In this document: piece by piece, positions 16,922 through 25,757 of the stretch | Numbering within the stretch: position 1 is the first letter of the stretch | How the letters are laid out: the number at the start of each line of letters is the position of its first letter | Assembly (NCBI GenBank): GCA_021828185.1 | Contig: JAKASI010000001.1 | Span: forward strand, 620,001 to 684,000 | Direction of reading: 5' to 3' | Source of the DNA: an archaeon | GTDB taxonomy: Archaea; Thermoproteota; Nitrososphaeria; Nitrososphaerales; UBA183 | DNA length: 64,000 nucleotides | Translations under genes and position numbers: made by a program | Notes under the pieces: generated by a model | Told to the model about the DNA's origin: nothing | Database searches by the model: none | Seen by the model: the letters and a program-made list of their open reading frames with translations, nothing else

Positions 16922-16928
16922 TTAAATA
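16922..16928 (+). promoter_or_regulatory. TATA box of the BMP transporter operon
   Basis: TTAAATA at 16922-16928 is centred 26 bases before ATG 16951, the spacing seen repeatedly in this window. It supports ATG 16951, rather than the upstream TTG 16936, as the start and implies a leaderless mRNA. Confidence 0.65.
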
Positions 16929-16950
16929 AGGTCGCTTGGTTTTCGCGTCG

Positions 16951-18189
16951 ATGGAAGGAACGAAAAGAAAGGGAATTACAGCACTCGTAGGCGGACTAGT
17001 CATCATCATCATAATCCTTCTTGGCGCAGTCGCATACGTATTCGTCTATCCACCGACCTCATCAGGATCCACACAGACGGTAACCACGACCGTGACCGGA
17101 TCCGGCGCCCAGGCAAGCGCGATTGGGAAACTGAAGGTCGGGCTTATCCTGCCACTCCCCACATCGGACGACTCCTGGAACTACAACGCAAACGCCGCAA
17201 TGGAGAGTCTCAAGAGCGAATATGGCTTCACTCTCAGCACCGTTACAAACATCGCTTCATCGACCGATGCGGCTGTCCCGGCCCAGCAGTGGGCGGGCCA
17301 GAACTACAACGTAGTCATATTCATGGGCGGACAGTACCAGCAGGAGGCAAATACATTCGCAGGTCAGTACCCGAACATCATGTCGGTCTGTGTTGACTGC
17401 ACTGTGGCAAACTACTCCAACGTCTACAGGATCTGGTTGGACCTCAGCGGCGGGGGCTTCGTCCTCGGCGCCATGGCGGGGATGGTCAGCCAGACACACA
17501 AGTTCGGCTTGGTAGGGGGCGGCGACATTCCGTCCATTTGGCAAGGTCACGAAGGCTTCATCGCTGGCGTCACATACACAAGCCCAGTCAAGCCAACCAT
17601 CACCAACACATTCGAGGCATTCGCATGGGCCGACGTATCTGGGGCCCAGGCCACCGCGACCAATGATTACACGTCAGGAGCCGATGTCGTCTTCTCCTCT
17701 GGAGACGGCGTAGACGTGGGTGTCCTTGGAGCAGCGATGGCGCAACCCACAACAACCCAGGTATGGGCATCAAACGTGTACACGAACCTGACAGCGATCA
17801 AACCGGCTGACAACAGAATCTTGCTGGGCTCGATAGTCATCGACTATGCGAGTCCGATGAACAAAGCACTGCTGGACTTCGTCAGCAACAACTGGCACTG
17901 GGGCTATACCAAGGTCGACATGGCCTCGGGCCTCGAAAGAGTACAGCCCGGTCCCAACCTCCCGGCTAACGTGAAGGCTGCGGGCCTGGCACTGCAGGCA
18001 GACATCGTGGAGGGTTCGATCATCATCTCCTTCGCTTCGACATCGGGCGGATCGCCGTACTGCTTCGTCAATCCAAGCGCTTCCAGTTGCGCGGACACGA
18101 CCCTGACGGTGCCATCCGGCGGCGGCATGCCGACTGGCAACATGGCCGCGCTGTTCAGCTACCTCCCACCAGTTTCGAGTCTCCCTTAG
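16951..18189 (+). CDS. BMP-family (PnrA-like) substrate-binding lipoprotein/anchored protein
   Basis: The binding protein of a BMP/PnrA-type ABC importer, a family that takes up nucleosides and related bases. An N-terminal transmembrane anchor (about residues 7-31) and a Ser/Thr-rich linker precede the core, which begins KLKVGLILPLPTSDDSWN and includes NYNVVIFMGGQY, DLSGGGFVLGAMAG, KFGLVGGGDIPSIW and GADVVFSSGDG, all family positions. Length about 412 residues is normal with the archaeal anchor. It heads an operon with two permeases. The ATPase is encoded convergently at 20175-21701. Confidence 0.88.
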   Translation: MEGTKRKGITALVGGLVIIIIILLGAVAYVFVYPPTSSGSTQTVTTTVTGSGAQASAIGKLKVGLILPLPTSDDSWNYNANAAMESLKSEYGFTLSTVTNIASSTDAAVPAQQWAGQNYNVVIFMGGQYQQEANTFAGQYPNIMSVCVDCTVANYSNVYRIWLDLSGGGFVLGAMAGMVSQTHKFGLVGGGDIPSIWQGHEGFIAGVTYTSPVKPTITNTFEAFAWADVSGAQATATNDYTSGADVVFSSGDGVDVGVLGAAMAQPTTTQVWASNVYTNLTAIKPADNRILLGSIVIDYASPMNKALLDFVSNNWHWGYTKVDMASGLERVQPGPNLPANVKAAGLALQADIVEGSIIISFASTSGGSPYCFVNPSASSCADTTLTVPSGGGMPTGNMAALFSYLPPVSSLP

Positions 18190-18192
18190 TGG

Positions 18193-19242
18193 GTGCATGA
18201 GAATACGCAGGGCCTTCGATGGCTACGGGCGACGGCGTACAACGCCCTCGCGGTTGTGCTCGGCATAGTTGCCGGGCTCGCGGTGGTCGTGTTCGCCGGC
18301 GGCAACATCGAAGTGGCCCTGTCCTCCCTTTTTCTGAACCCGATAAGGCTCTCGGGCGGGGTTCAGCAGATCTTCGTCCTCTTCGTGATGTTCTACACCA
18401 TGGCCCTGGGGATAGGCCTGGCGCTGAAGGCGGGCCTCTGGAACATAGGGGCCCAGGGCCAGTTCCTGGCCGGGATGGTGATGGTGTTCGTCGTCTACGT
18501 TTACCTTGCCTTCCTCCCGTGGCCCGTCCTCTACGTCGCCATGATCCTGGGTGCCGCAGTCGGGGGCCTCCTCTGGATTGTGGTCCCCACGATACTCAGG
18601 GTGAAATTCGGGGCGAACGAGATCGTGGTCACCATCCTGCTGAACGTGGTGGCATTCAACTTCGGGTTCTACATGCTCAGCGGGCCCATAAAGAGCCCAG
18701 GAACCGCCCTCGGCTTCCCAATTACGAAGGTGCTTCCGGCGACGTTCCAGATCCCCAACATCATTGGGAGCGTTCAAATCACCTACGCTGTGCCCGCAGC
18801 GATCGCCATTGGGGTCATCCTCTATTTTCTGGTTGAGCGCACCCCGTTCCGGGTGAAGGTGAACACGGTCGGGGAAAGCGCTGAGACCGCCAGATATGCA
18901 GGGATAAGCATCCCTCGCGTCATGACCATCACGATGCTTGCGGCGGGAGCGCTCGCAGGGCTTGCGGGTGCCACCTTCATAATGGGCTACAGGTACGAAC
19001 TCGACATCGGCTCTTTCTCGACCAACTACGGGTTGATCGCCATCATCGTCGCCCTCGTGGGTAGGAAGCACATGCTGGGGGTGGGGATATCTGCTTTCTT
19101 CTTCGCCTACATAACGATCGGCGCGCAGTCGATGGCGCTGGCAACCAACGTGCCTTACTTTGTTGTATTCGCGATGGAAGGCGTCATGATGATCGGGATC
19201 CTTATGGGCAGTTACCTGACCGAGAGGAATCGGGCAACTTGA
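18193..19242 (+). CDS. ABC transporter permease, nucleoside/BMP type (YufP/NupP-like)
   Basis: A 349-residue polytopic permease of the BPD_transp_2 family, with about eight to ten hydrophobic segments. Family markers are LKAGLWNIGAQGQFLAG, GANEIVVTILLNVVAFNF and VNTVGESAETARYAGIS, the last being the coupling loop for the ATPase. The GTG start at 18193 is 3 bases after the binding-protein stop. Its end overlaps the second permease start (TTGA). It forms the membrane channel together with the next gene. Confidence 0.9.
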   Translation: MHENTQGLRWLRATAYNALAVVLGIVAGLAVVVFAGGNIEVALSSLFLNPIRLSGGVQQIFVLFVMFYTMALGIGLALKAGLWNIGAQGQFLAGMVMVFVVYVYLAFLPWPVLYVAMILGAAVGGLLWIVVPTILRVKFGANEIVVTILLNVVAFNFGFYMLSGPIKSPGTALGFPITKVLPATFQIPNIIGSVQITYAVPAAIAIGVILYFLVERTPFRVKVNTVGESAETARYAGISIPRVMTITMLAAGALAGLAGATFIMGYRYELDIGSFSTNYGLIAIIVALVGRKHMLGVGISAFFFAYITIGAQSMALATNVPYFVVFAMEGVMMIGILMGSYLTERNRAT

Positions 19243-20174
19243 CAGTCGCCCTCACCGACGTCGTGACCGCTGTGCTCTCTACCACTCTCCAGCTCTCCCC
19301 CTTCTATCTGTTCGCGGGGATGGGGGAAATCGTGTCAGAGAAGTCCGGGGTGGCGAACCTGGGCCTGGAGGGGATCATGTTGATGTCTCTGGTCACGACC
19401 TTCATTGTCGATTACGCGACGGGGAACCCATGGATCGCGCTCTTCGCCGCCCTTGGGGCGGCAGCGGTGCTCGGTGCGGTCTTCGCGTTCTTTTCAATCC
19501 AAGTGCGCCTCGACCAGATAGCCATTGGACTCGCAATCTACCTGTTTGGTCTGGGGTTCTCTTTCGTAATCTGGAATATCGTCTATCCTTCCGGTCTCAC
19601 GCCCAGCTACGTCCCCCTCCCAGCCATCTTCTCAAATTGGGGAACCGTTCCCATCATCGGGACGATCTTCCTCAAGCAGGACGTCATGACGTATGTGTCC
19701 ATAGTTCTCGTCGCCCTGACCGCGCTTTTCCTGAGCCGGACTTCTCTGGGCCTCAGGGTGCGAGCCGTCGGGGAGGACCCCAAGGCGGCTGACAATATGG
19801 GGGTCAACGTCACCAAGGTCAGATTCCTCTCGACCCTCTTCGGCGCCCTCATGTTCGGCATCGCAGGTTCTTACTTCGCGGGCAACTTCGTCCCCAACTT
19901 CCAGACCGACATAATCGCGGGAAGAGGCTTCATCGTGCTGGCCATGATCTACTTCGCCAACTGGAAGCCATATCGAACGCTCTTCGCGGCGCTATCGTTC
20001 AATGCGGTATACGCCCTTCAGAACGAATACATCTCGATAGCCGGTTCCACCGTGGCGTCGGTATCCACCCTCTTCAATATGCTCCCATACGTCTTCCTGC
20101 TGGCCCTGATCCCCGTCTTCGGGAGAAAGGCCAGGGCACCCAAGTTCCTACTGAAGCCGTACCGCAAAGGATAG
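19239..20174 (+). CDS. ABC transporter permease, nucleoside/BMP type (YufQ/NupQ-like)
   Basis: A 311-residue second permease of the same transporter: MGEIVSEKSGVANLGLEGIM at the start, LDQIAIGLAIYLFGLGFS in the middle and the coupling loop LRVRAVGEDPKAADNMGVNV. TTG 19239 overlaps the previous stop codon (TTGA), a coupling signal also used by moaB and the copper chaperone gene. The 3' end abuts the convergent ATPase gene with no gap, so the four-gene transporter is divided between two opposing transcripts. Confidence 0.9.
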   Translation: MTVALTDVVTAVLSTTLQLSPFYLFAGMGEIVSEKSGVANLGLEGIMLMSLVTTFIVDYATGNPWIALFAALGAAAVLGAVFAFFSIQVRLDQIAIGLAIYLFGLGFSFVIWNIVYPSGLTPSYVPLPAIFSNWGTVPIIGTIFLKQDVMTYVSIVLVALTALFLSRTSLGLRVRAVGEDPKAADNMGVNVTKVRFLSTLFGALMFGIAGSYFAGNFVPNFQTDIIAGRGFIVLAMIYFANWKPYRTLFAALSFNAVYALQNEYISIAGSTVASVSTLFNMLPYVFLLALIPVFGRKARAPKFLLKPYRKG

Positions 20175-21701
20175 TCAGAGCTGCGTCTTCGCGGTCGTCG
20201 TCATCAGCGTTGCGAGCTCATGTATGTCGGCTCCCTTAGCATCGACCACCCCGGTGACCTTTCCCTGATTCATGACCGCAATTCTGTCGCTCATGTCCAG
20301 CACCTCGTCGAGGTCGGCTGAAATCATCACTATCGCCCTCCCTGCCGCCTTCTGCTTCATGAGTATGTTGCGGATGTACTCGGCCGATCCGACGTCTAGC
20401 CCCTTGGTCGGGTTGTTTGCCACAATAACCCTTGGCTCCCAGAAGAGCTCCCGGGCGAGGAGGAACTTCTGCCTGTTCCCGCCGCTCAGCGTCCTCAGAG
20501 GCGCCTCCTCGGAGGGTGCCATGACATTGTATTCCTTCAGGAGTTCCTTCGTCTTCTGTCGGAGCTTCGCGTCGTCCAGGAGGATCCCGCTCCTGAACCG
20601 GTCCGCGAGGAATGGCTGGACGACGAGGTTGTCTTTGAGCGAGAAGTCGAAGACAAAACCCGTCGTGTGCTCTTCGCACACGTGGGCCACCCCCGCCCTG
20701 CGGACCTCATCTGGCTTCTGGCGGGTGACGTCGTTCCCATCAAGCATGACCTTCCCCGATGTCGAGCTCCGCATTCCGGTTATCACCTCGTCAAGCTCCT
20801 TCTGGCCATTTCCAGAAACTCCGGCGACTCCGAGGATCTCTCCCGCCCTGACCTCGATGGAGACCTCCCGGAGTGCCGGCGTGCCAAGGTCGTTCTTGGC
20901 GGAGACGTTGACCAGCTGAAGCAGCGGCTCCCCTATCTTCACGTCCTGCTTCTGAACATTGTACATCACCTCCCGGCCTACGATGAGCATCGCCAGTTCG
21001 TCCTGGGTCACTTCGGTCTTCATCCTCGTGGCTACGACCTTCCCCAGCTTCATCACCGTGATTCTGTCGGCGATGGCCATCACCTCGTCAATGTGATGCG
21101 TCACGAAGACTATCGAACGACCTTCGGACGCCATGCGCTTGAGGCTCTCGAAGAGCTTCTCTGTCTCGATCTCGGTGAGGTGGCTGGTTGGTTCGTCGAA
21201 GAGGAGGATGTCCGCGCCTATGAAAAGGCACTTCAGTATCTCGACCCTCTGCCTCTCCCCCACAGACAGGTCTTCGACCTGGGCATCCGGGTCCACTTCG
21301 AGCCCGTAGGTCTCCTCCATCTCCAGCAGCCTGCTCTTGATGGACCCCAGCTCGAGGATTGGCTTGGTCAGCTTGATGTCTGTGGTCAGGCTGAGATTCT
21401 GGACCACGCTCATGTTGGGGATGAGCATGAGGTCCTGGTGGACCATCCCGATTCCAGCCCGCATGCCGTCCTTGGGGGACGTTATCCTGACCTCTTTCCC
21501 CTTCACTTGCACCTCTCCGGCGTCTGGCTTGTAGTAGCCATAGATGACGTTGCAGAGGGTGGACTTGCCGGCTCCGTTCTCTCCGAGCAGGGCGTGTATC
21601 TCGCCCTTCTTCAGCTCGAAGTCGACGCCGTTGACTGCCACGAGGTCCCCGAACCGCTTCGTCAGTCCCTTCACTTCCAACACAGGAGCTTCCGCTTGCA
21701 T
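20175..21701 (-). CDS. Dual-domain ABC transporter ATPase, nucleoside/sugar type (YufO/NupO-like)
   Basis: A 508-residue ATPase with two nucleotide-binding domains. The first has Walker A GENGAGKST, signature LSVGERQRVEI, Walker B ILLFDEPTSHL and FVTHHIDEV. The second has the degenerate P-loop GVSGNGQKEL, LSGGNRQKFLLAREL and VANNPTKGLDVGS, as usual for RbsA/NupO proteins. It must serve the two permeases that end where it ends on the other strand. It lies 49 bases downstream of the DUF2877 gene on the same strand, so it is probably the third gene of the allG-allH operon. That ties the transporter to oxamate-type carbamoyl transfer. Confidence 0.92.
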   Translation of the reverse strand: MQAEAPVLEVKGLTKRFGDLVAVNGVDFELKKGEIHALLGENGAGKSTLCNVIYGYYKPDAGEVQVKGKEVRITSPKDGMRAGIGMVHQDLMLIPNMSVVQNLSLTTDIKLTKPILELGSIKSRLLEMEETYGLEVDPDAQVEDLSVGERQRVEILKCLFIGADILLFDEPTSHLTEIETEKLFESLKRMASEGRSIVFVTHHIDEVMAIADRITVMKLGKVVATRMKTEVTQDELAMLIVGREVMYNVQKQDVKIGEPLLQLVNVSAKNDLGTPALREVSIEVRAGEILGVAGVSGNGQKELDEVITGMRSSTSGKVMLDGNDVTRQKPDEVRRAGVAHVCEEHTTGFVFDFSLKDNLVVQPFLADRFRSGILLDDAKLRQKTKELLKEYNVMAPSEEAPLRTLSGGNRQKFLLARELFWEPRVIVANNPTKGLDVGSAEYIRNILMKQKAAGRAIVMISADLDEVLDMSDRIAVMNQGKVTGVVDAKGADIHELATLMTTTAKTQL

Positions 21702-21750
21702 CCCGATCAGGTTCGTTTCCGCGCTCGGGACTGGTGGTATAAAGCGTTCA

Positions 21751-22626
21751 TCATCCGACCCCGAGTGCCCCGAGGCACCCCTTCAACGCCCTGCCCGCAT
21801 CTTCCTTGCCCGTCTCGACGGCTTCGGCGAGAAGGACCCCCATGGACATGTCAATGCCGGAAGTGTGCCCCCTTGACGCCAACGTCATCAGGTCGTCGAA
21901 GAATCCCCGACCTCCGAGCGAGTCCAGTATCAGCCGCTCCATCCCCTCGTCCACATGTCCTTTGGAAGAATAGACCATGACCGCTGCGCTCTCCGGTATG
22001 GTCCTCGAATATGCGAGCTTCTTCGGGATGAGGACCTGACCCGACCGCCTGCTGCGGGCGATGTAGTTGAAGACCGCCATGAACCCCGTCGTGAAGTCGT
22101 CACCGGCCGGGGTGAATCCTCCCCCCCTTCCCACCAGCCCGAGGAAGTCCTCGAACCCCAGTCTCCTGGACCCGCGCGCCGCCGAAACGAGGCGGCTCAT
22201 TGCGAAGCTGCGGAAGACGGGGTCGGAGACCAGGGAGGGGCCATGGGGGGAAGCGTCGTAGAGCGACCGTAGCGTGGCGGCTCCCTTCAGAAGGTCGCCG
22301 GATCTGGGGAGCACCACTTCGCCCCTTCTCCGGAGGGAACTGCGGTAGGCGCGGGCGCCTTCCACCGTCACTTCCACTTCGCCAGCACGCACCCCGGCTG
22401 GGCTGAGCTCGCACTCTTCGCCTGCCCTCAGCCCTTCCGCACCGTTCTCCTCTCCGATGATGTTGATCGTCATGGGGGACCGTCCATCGCCCCAGAGCAG
22501 CAGGAAGAAGTCGGGGCCGGCACTGGCATATGCCGAACGCCTGAAGACCCTTGTCACGGTCCCGCGGCCGCCTCTGGAAAGGAACCGCTGCGCGAGCTCT
22601 CCGACAAAGGAGGCCCGCTGGATCAT
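21751..22626 (-). CDS. allH: DUF2877 protein (YlbF/AllH-like), oxamate carbamoyltransferase component
   Basis: A 291-residue DUF2877 protein with the family motif GRGGGFTPAGDDFTTGFMAVFN near residues 166-187. In E. coli the homologue YlbF (AllH) acts with FdrA and YlbE as oxamate carbamoyltransferase, the last step of anaerobic allantoin breakdown, releasing carbamoyl phosphate. ATG 22626 overlaps the stop of the DUF1116 gene by 4 bases (ATGA), so translation is coupled. All three components plus carbamate kinase lie within 10 kb. The exact carbamoyl substrate in this archaeon is not known. Confidence 0.85.
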   Translation of the reverse strand: MIQRASFVGELAQRFLSRGGRGTVTRVFRRSAYASAGPDFFLLLWGDGRSPMTINIIGEENGAEGLRAGEECELSPAGVRAGEVEVTVEGARAYRSSLRRRGEVVLPRSGDLLKGAATLRSLYDASPHGPSLVSDPVFRSFAMSRLVSAARGSRRLGFEDFLGLVGRGGGFTPAGDDFTTGFMAVFNYIARSRRSGQVLIPKKLAYSRTIPESAAVMVYSSKGHVDEGMERLILDSLGGRGFFDDLMTLASRGHTSGIDMSMGVLLAEAVETGKEDAGRALKGCLGALGVG

Positions 22627-23888
22627 GCTCCGTACTTATCGACGTAGGCGGCGAAAGCGTCCTTGAAGAGCTGGATCGGGAAGGTGACAGTCCCGGCTCC
22701 GACCTGGCCTACCCCCGCCTTTCTGTGGGCGATTCCTGTGTTGATGGTGGGAGCCACCCCGGTCTTCAGGACCTTCCGCAAGTCGATGCCGACGGGCGTC
22801 CCTTTGAAGTCCATGAACGGGATCAAGAAGTGCTTGTGCTGTGCCTGGGTGATTTCGTACATCCTCTCGGTCACATCCAGGGCTGCCTGGACGCTCCCGC
22901 CCACCCATGAGACTATCGCCGGCGCTGCCGCCATGGCGAACCCTCCGTAGCCGGCCGTCTCGGTGATGGAGCTGTCTCCAAGGTCCGGGTTGGCGTCCGA
23001 CTCGGTAAATCCCGGGAACCAGAGCCCCTTCGGGACCGGTGCAGGGGCGGTGAACCACCTCCTCCCCAGGGAGCTGACCCAGATCCCTGCCTCTGTCCCG
23101 TTCCTCGTCATCACGGTGACCAGCGTGCTGTACTTCACGCCATGCGCCGCGAGCGTCATCGCCTTACCCGCAGCCATCCCCATGTTCAGCATGGTGAAGT
23201 TGTTGCCGTCGATGTACTTGCCCACCTCTGAAAGGGTCTTCGCATCGTATCCAGTCCTCACCATATGGGGCGCGATCTGCTTCGCGAAGAGGGAGGTCGT
23301 GGCGACGTATCTGTTGTGGCAGTCGTCCCCCATGGTCAGCGCCTGGGCAATCATCGGCTTCAGTGGGAGCCCGCCGTTGGCCTTCACGATTCTCCTGACC
23401 GTGGCCCTGAGCACCGGGGCCACCGTCTCGGACATCCACTCCAGCCTGTCGAGCACCTCCCTGCTGTAGGCGCCGTACCGGAGCACCTTGCCTATCCCCT
23501 CGTTCATGTTCGAGTATGTCCGGTGGCCGAACTTCTTGTCCTCCAGCTCGTAGACTGGCATGCTCGGAGAAATCACCCCTGCCATCGGTCCTACTGCGTC
23601 ATGGTGGTGGTCGGGGTCCAGGGTCACTTCGCCCTCTTCCACGAGCTTGATGGCCTGCTTTTCCGTCTCCGCCCACCCTTCATAGATCACCGCGCCTATG
23701 ATCGCCCCCCTCATCGGCCCGCTCGCGTCCTTCCAGGCCATGGGCGGGCCCGCATGAAGGAGCTTCTTCCCTCTGAGCTCCATCTTCTTCGACGCAGGCG
23801 CGATGTCGACCCAGGTCGGCTCGGCGTCCATCATCCTTCCGACAGCCTTCTGGTTCGCTGCTTCGACCTCTTCCCGCGAAACGGTCAA
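22623..23888 (-). CDS. allG: DUF1116 protein (YlbE/AllG-like), oxamate carbamoyltransferase component
   Basis: A 421-residue DUF1116 protein. Family segments include LLHAGPPMAWKDASGPMRGAI, HHHDAVGPMAGVISPSMPV, NMNEGIGKVLRYGAY, MTRNGTEAGIWVSSLGRRWF and NTGIAHRKAGVGQVGAGTV, in the same order as E. coli YlbE. TTG 23888 begins it, 26-30 bases from the TATA-like GTTTAAC (minus-strand reading of 23913-23919), so the mRNA is leaderless. It is first in the operon allG-allH-ABC ATPase and divergent from fdrA. With FdrA it probably forms the carbamoyl transfer enzyme. Confidence 0.88.
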   Translation of the reverse strand: MTVSREEVEAANQKAVGRMMDAEPTWVDIAPASKKMELRGKKLLHAGPPMAWKDASGPMRGAIIGAVIYEGWAETEKQAIKLVEEGEVTLDPDHHHDAVGPMAGVISPSMPVYELEDKKFGHRTYSNMNEGIGKVLRYGAYSREVLDRLEWMSETVAPVLRATVRRIVKANGGLPLKPMIAQALTMGDDCHNRYVATTSLFAKQIAPHMVRTGYDAKTLSEVGKYIDGNNFTMLNMGMAAGKAMTLAAHGVKYSTLVTVMTRNGTEAGIWVSSLGRRWFTAPAPVPKGLWFPGFTESDANPDLGDSSITETAGYGGFAMAAAPAIVSWVGGSVQAALDVTERMYEITQAQHKHFLIPFMDFKGTPVGIDLRKVLKTGVAPTINTGIAHRKAGVGQVGAGTVTFPIQLFKDAFAAYVDKYGA

Positions 23889-23912
23889 GGGCTCATTTTG
23901 AGCCTCGTGTCC

Positions 23913-23919
23913 TGTTAAA
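23913..23919. promoter_or_regulatory. Shared TATA-like box between divergent allG and fdrA
   Basis: GTTAAAC at 23913-23919 is near-symmetric and lies centrally between the two genes. Reading leftward it is about 28 bases from TTG 23888 (allG), the standard spacing here. Reading rightward it is further from ATG 23972 (fdrA), which would then have a leader of some 30 bases or a separate promoter. Confidence 0.5.
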
Positions 23920-23971
23920 CGTTTGCGGGATGGAAATGCTTAACACGAATCGGGAGCCCCGGGGAAAGACG

Positions 23972-25582
23972 ATGGCCGTAGTCGAAGTCGTCCTTCGCAA
24001 CCTGTTCCGCGATTCCATACAGCTGATGCGGCTTACGGAGGACGTGAAGAAGCTCGACGGAGTAGCCGACGCAGTGGTCGCCATGGGGACAGAGACCAAT
24101 AGGCATCTCCTCCAGGACTTGGGCCTGCTCGGCAAGGAGAGCAGGAGCGCTGAAGACGGTGACCTGATCATAGCGGTGCGCACGGACGATGGGGTGGACC
24201 CCTCCGAGGTCATGGGGCGGGTCCAGCGCCTGGTGATGTCCCCTCCAGCCGGAGCGAGGGGCCAAAGGACCACCGTGTTCCACAGCGTGAAGACGGCCAT
24301 GGACCGCGTGGGGAGGGCGAACCTGGCCATAGTCTCCGTCCCAGGGTGGCAGGCTTTCGAGCCAACCATGGAGCTGCTCAGGAACGGCGTGAACGTCCAT
24401 CTGTTCAGCGACCACGTCCCCCTCGACCAGGAGATCAAGCTGAAGTCCTATGCGAGCTCCCACGGACTTCTCGTCCTCGGGCCAGGGGCAGGCACTTCGA
24501 TAATCAACGGGGTGGGACTCGGCTTTGCCAACTCCGTCAGGAAAGGGAACGTCGGAATCGTCGCCTCGGCCGGGACCGGAATCCAAGAGGTCTCGACCAT
24601 GCTCGACAGCATAGGCCTCGGGGTCTCCGCCGCCCTCGGGGTCGGAGGGACGGACGTGAAGGAGGAAGTCGGAGGGCTGATGATGAAGGACTGCCTCTCT
24701 CTCCTCGAGAAAGATGAGGGCACAAGGACGATCATGATTGTAGCCAAGACGCCGAAAGAAAAGGTCATCAGGGAAGTTATGGCCCACGCGGAGAGGATCA
24801 CCACCAAGCCGGTCGTCGCGTGCTTCCTCGGGCTCGACAGCCCTTCTGCCGGGGAAGGGAGGATCAGGTATGCCAAGACGCTCCACTCCGCGGTGTCCGC
24901 TGTCGCATCCATTGCAGGGGGAGCAGCAGAGAGAGCATTCAGAGAAAAGGTCGGAATGAGCTTCGATGAGCTCTCGAAGCTTTCCAGGGGCGTCGCTTCC
25001 GGACTCGGTCCCAGCCAGAAGTTCGTCCGCGGCCTCTACAGTGGAGGGACGTTGGCCCATGAGACGCTCCTGATCTTCAGGGAACTCATCGGAGAGCCCT
25101 ACAGCAACACGCCGCTCTCTGACAGATTCGCCCTGGCGGACCCCAACCTGAGCAGGGAGAACAGCGTGGTCGACCTCGGGGATGAATCCTTCACCGCGGG
25201 GAGGGCACACCCCATGATCGACCCCACCCTCAGGAAGCTGCGCATAGCCCAGGAGTCCAAGGACCCAGCGGTGGCTGCGGTCATGCTCGACATCGTCCTG
25301 GGGTACGGCTCAGCCGCTGACCCGGGAGGGTCACTCCTTGGCGCCATTGGCGACGCCATGGAGTCATCCAAAAGGAGGGGGGGCGGGGTTGCTTTCATGG
25401 CCCACGTCTGTGGCACGAATTCCGACCCCCAGCCCCTCGGCGAACAGAGCGAGAGGCTGTCCAGGGCGGGAGTCCTTCTGTTCCCGAGCAACGCCCTTCT
25501 GTCGGCGGCGGCCGCCCTGACTGTCGGAGGGGAGGCGGCGACTCAGCGCCTGGGCAGCAGGTGGGGTGAGCTCTTTGGCTGA
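23972..25582 (+). CDS. fdrA: FdrA-like (AllF) acyl-CoA-synthetase-like carbamoyltransferase subunit
   Basis: A 536-residue protein related to E. coli FdrA, built on the succinyl-CoA synthetase fold. It matches from its start (VVLRNLFRDSIQLM) through NLAIVSVPGWQAFEP, LLVLGPGAGTSII, GNVGIVASAGTGIQEVS, GVGGTDVKEEVGGL, GLYSGGTLAHE and HPMIDPTLR. ATG 23972 is chosen over 23930 because E. coli FdrA starts at the equivalent strand. The protein stops about 50 residues short: the final FdrA segment is encoded in the next reading frame by the overlapping small gene at 25566. FdrA with DUF1116 and DUF2877 proteins forms oxamate carbamoyltransferase. Confidence 0.87.
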   Translation: MAVVEVVLRNLFRDSIQLMRLTEDVKKLDGVADAVVAMGTETNRHLLQDLGLLGKESRSAEDGDLIIAVRTDDGVDPSEVMGRVQRLVMSPPAGARGQRTTVFHSVKTAMDRVGRANLAIVSVPGWQAFEPTMELLRNGVNVHLFSDHVPLDQEIKLKSYASSHGLLVLGPGAGTSIINGVGLGFANSVRKGNVGIVASAGTGIQEVSTMLDSIGLGVSAALGVGGTDVKEEVGGLMMKDCLSLLEKDEGTRTIMIVAKTPKEKVIREVMAHAERITTKPVVACFLGLDSPSAGEGRIRYAKTLHSAVSAVASIAGGAAERAFREKVGMSFDELSKLSRGVASGLGPSQKFVRGLYSGGTLAHETLLIFRELIGEPYSNTPLSDRFALADPNLSRENSVVDLGDESFTAGRAHPMIDPTLRKLRIAQESKDPAVAAVMLDIVLGYGSAADPGGSLLGAIGDAMESSKRRGGGVAFMAHVCGTNSDPQPLGEQSERLSRAGVLLFPSNALLSAAAALTVGGEAATQRLGSRWGELFG

Positions 25583-25751
25583 CCCCAGGAACAGGAGCCT
25601 CCTGTCGTCGGACCTTGTTGTCCTCAACGTCGGACTCGACATATTCAGGGAGGCCCTCGAGAGCCAGAAGGTAAGGTGCGCCCAGGTCGACCTCTCCCAG
25701 GCGCCCAAGCTGGACAAGAAGCTGGCGGACGCTCTCGACAGACTGCTCTAG
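25566..25751 (+). CDS. Detached C-terminal segment of FdrA as a separate small gene
   Basis: A 61-residue product whose core LVVLNVGLDIFREALESQ, followed by VRCAQVDLSQAPKLDKKLADALDRLL-type sequence, corresponds to the last ~50 residues of E. coli FdrA (as I recall, a VINIGLRSFALEL segment ending LARLLERL). The same small module stands at the N-terminus of YahG-type DUF1116 proteins. It overlaps the fdrA stop in another frame; GTG 25566 or TTG 25575 could start it. Either this is a natural gene fission with coupled translation, or a +1 shift joins both parts. It ends 6 bases before the convergent GNAT-like gene. Confidence 0.7.
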   Translation: MSSLADPRNRSLLSSDLVVLNVGLDIFREALESQKVRCAQVDLSQAPKLDKKLADALDRLL

Positions 25752-25757
25752 GGCTCT

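Noticed and set aside
23915..25210. 431-codon open frame antisense to fdrA
   Set aside because: Low-complexity, charged product without recognisable domains; fdrA on the opposite strand is clear.
25566..25751. Random short open frame after fdrA
   Set aside because: Dismissed as random at first, but its sequence matches the terminal segment of FdrA, so it is kept as a feature.
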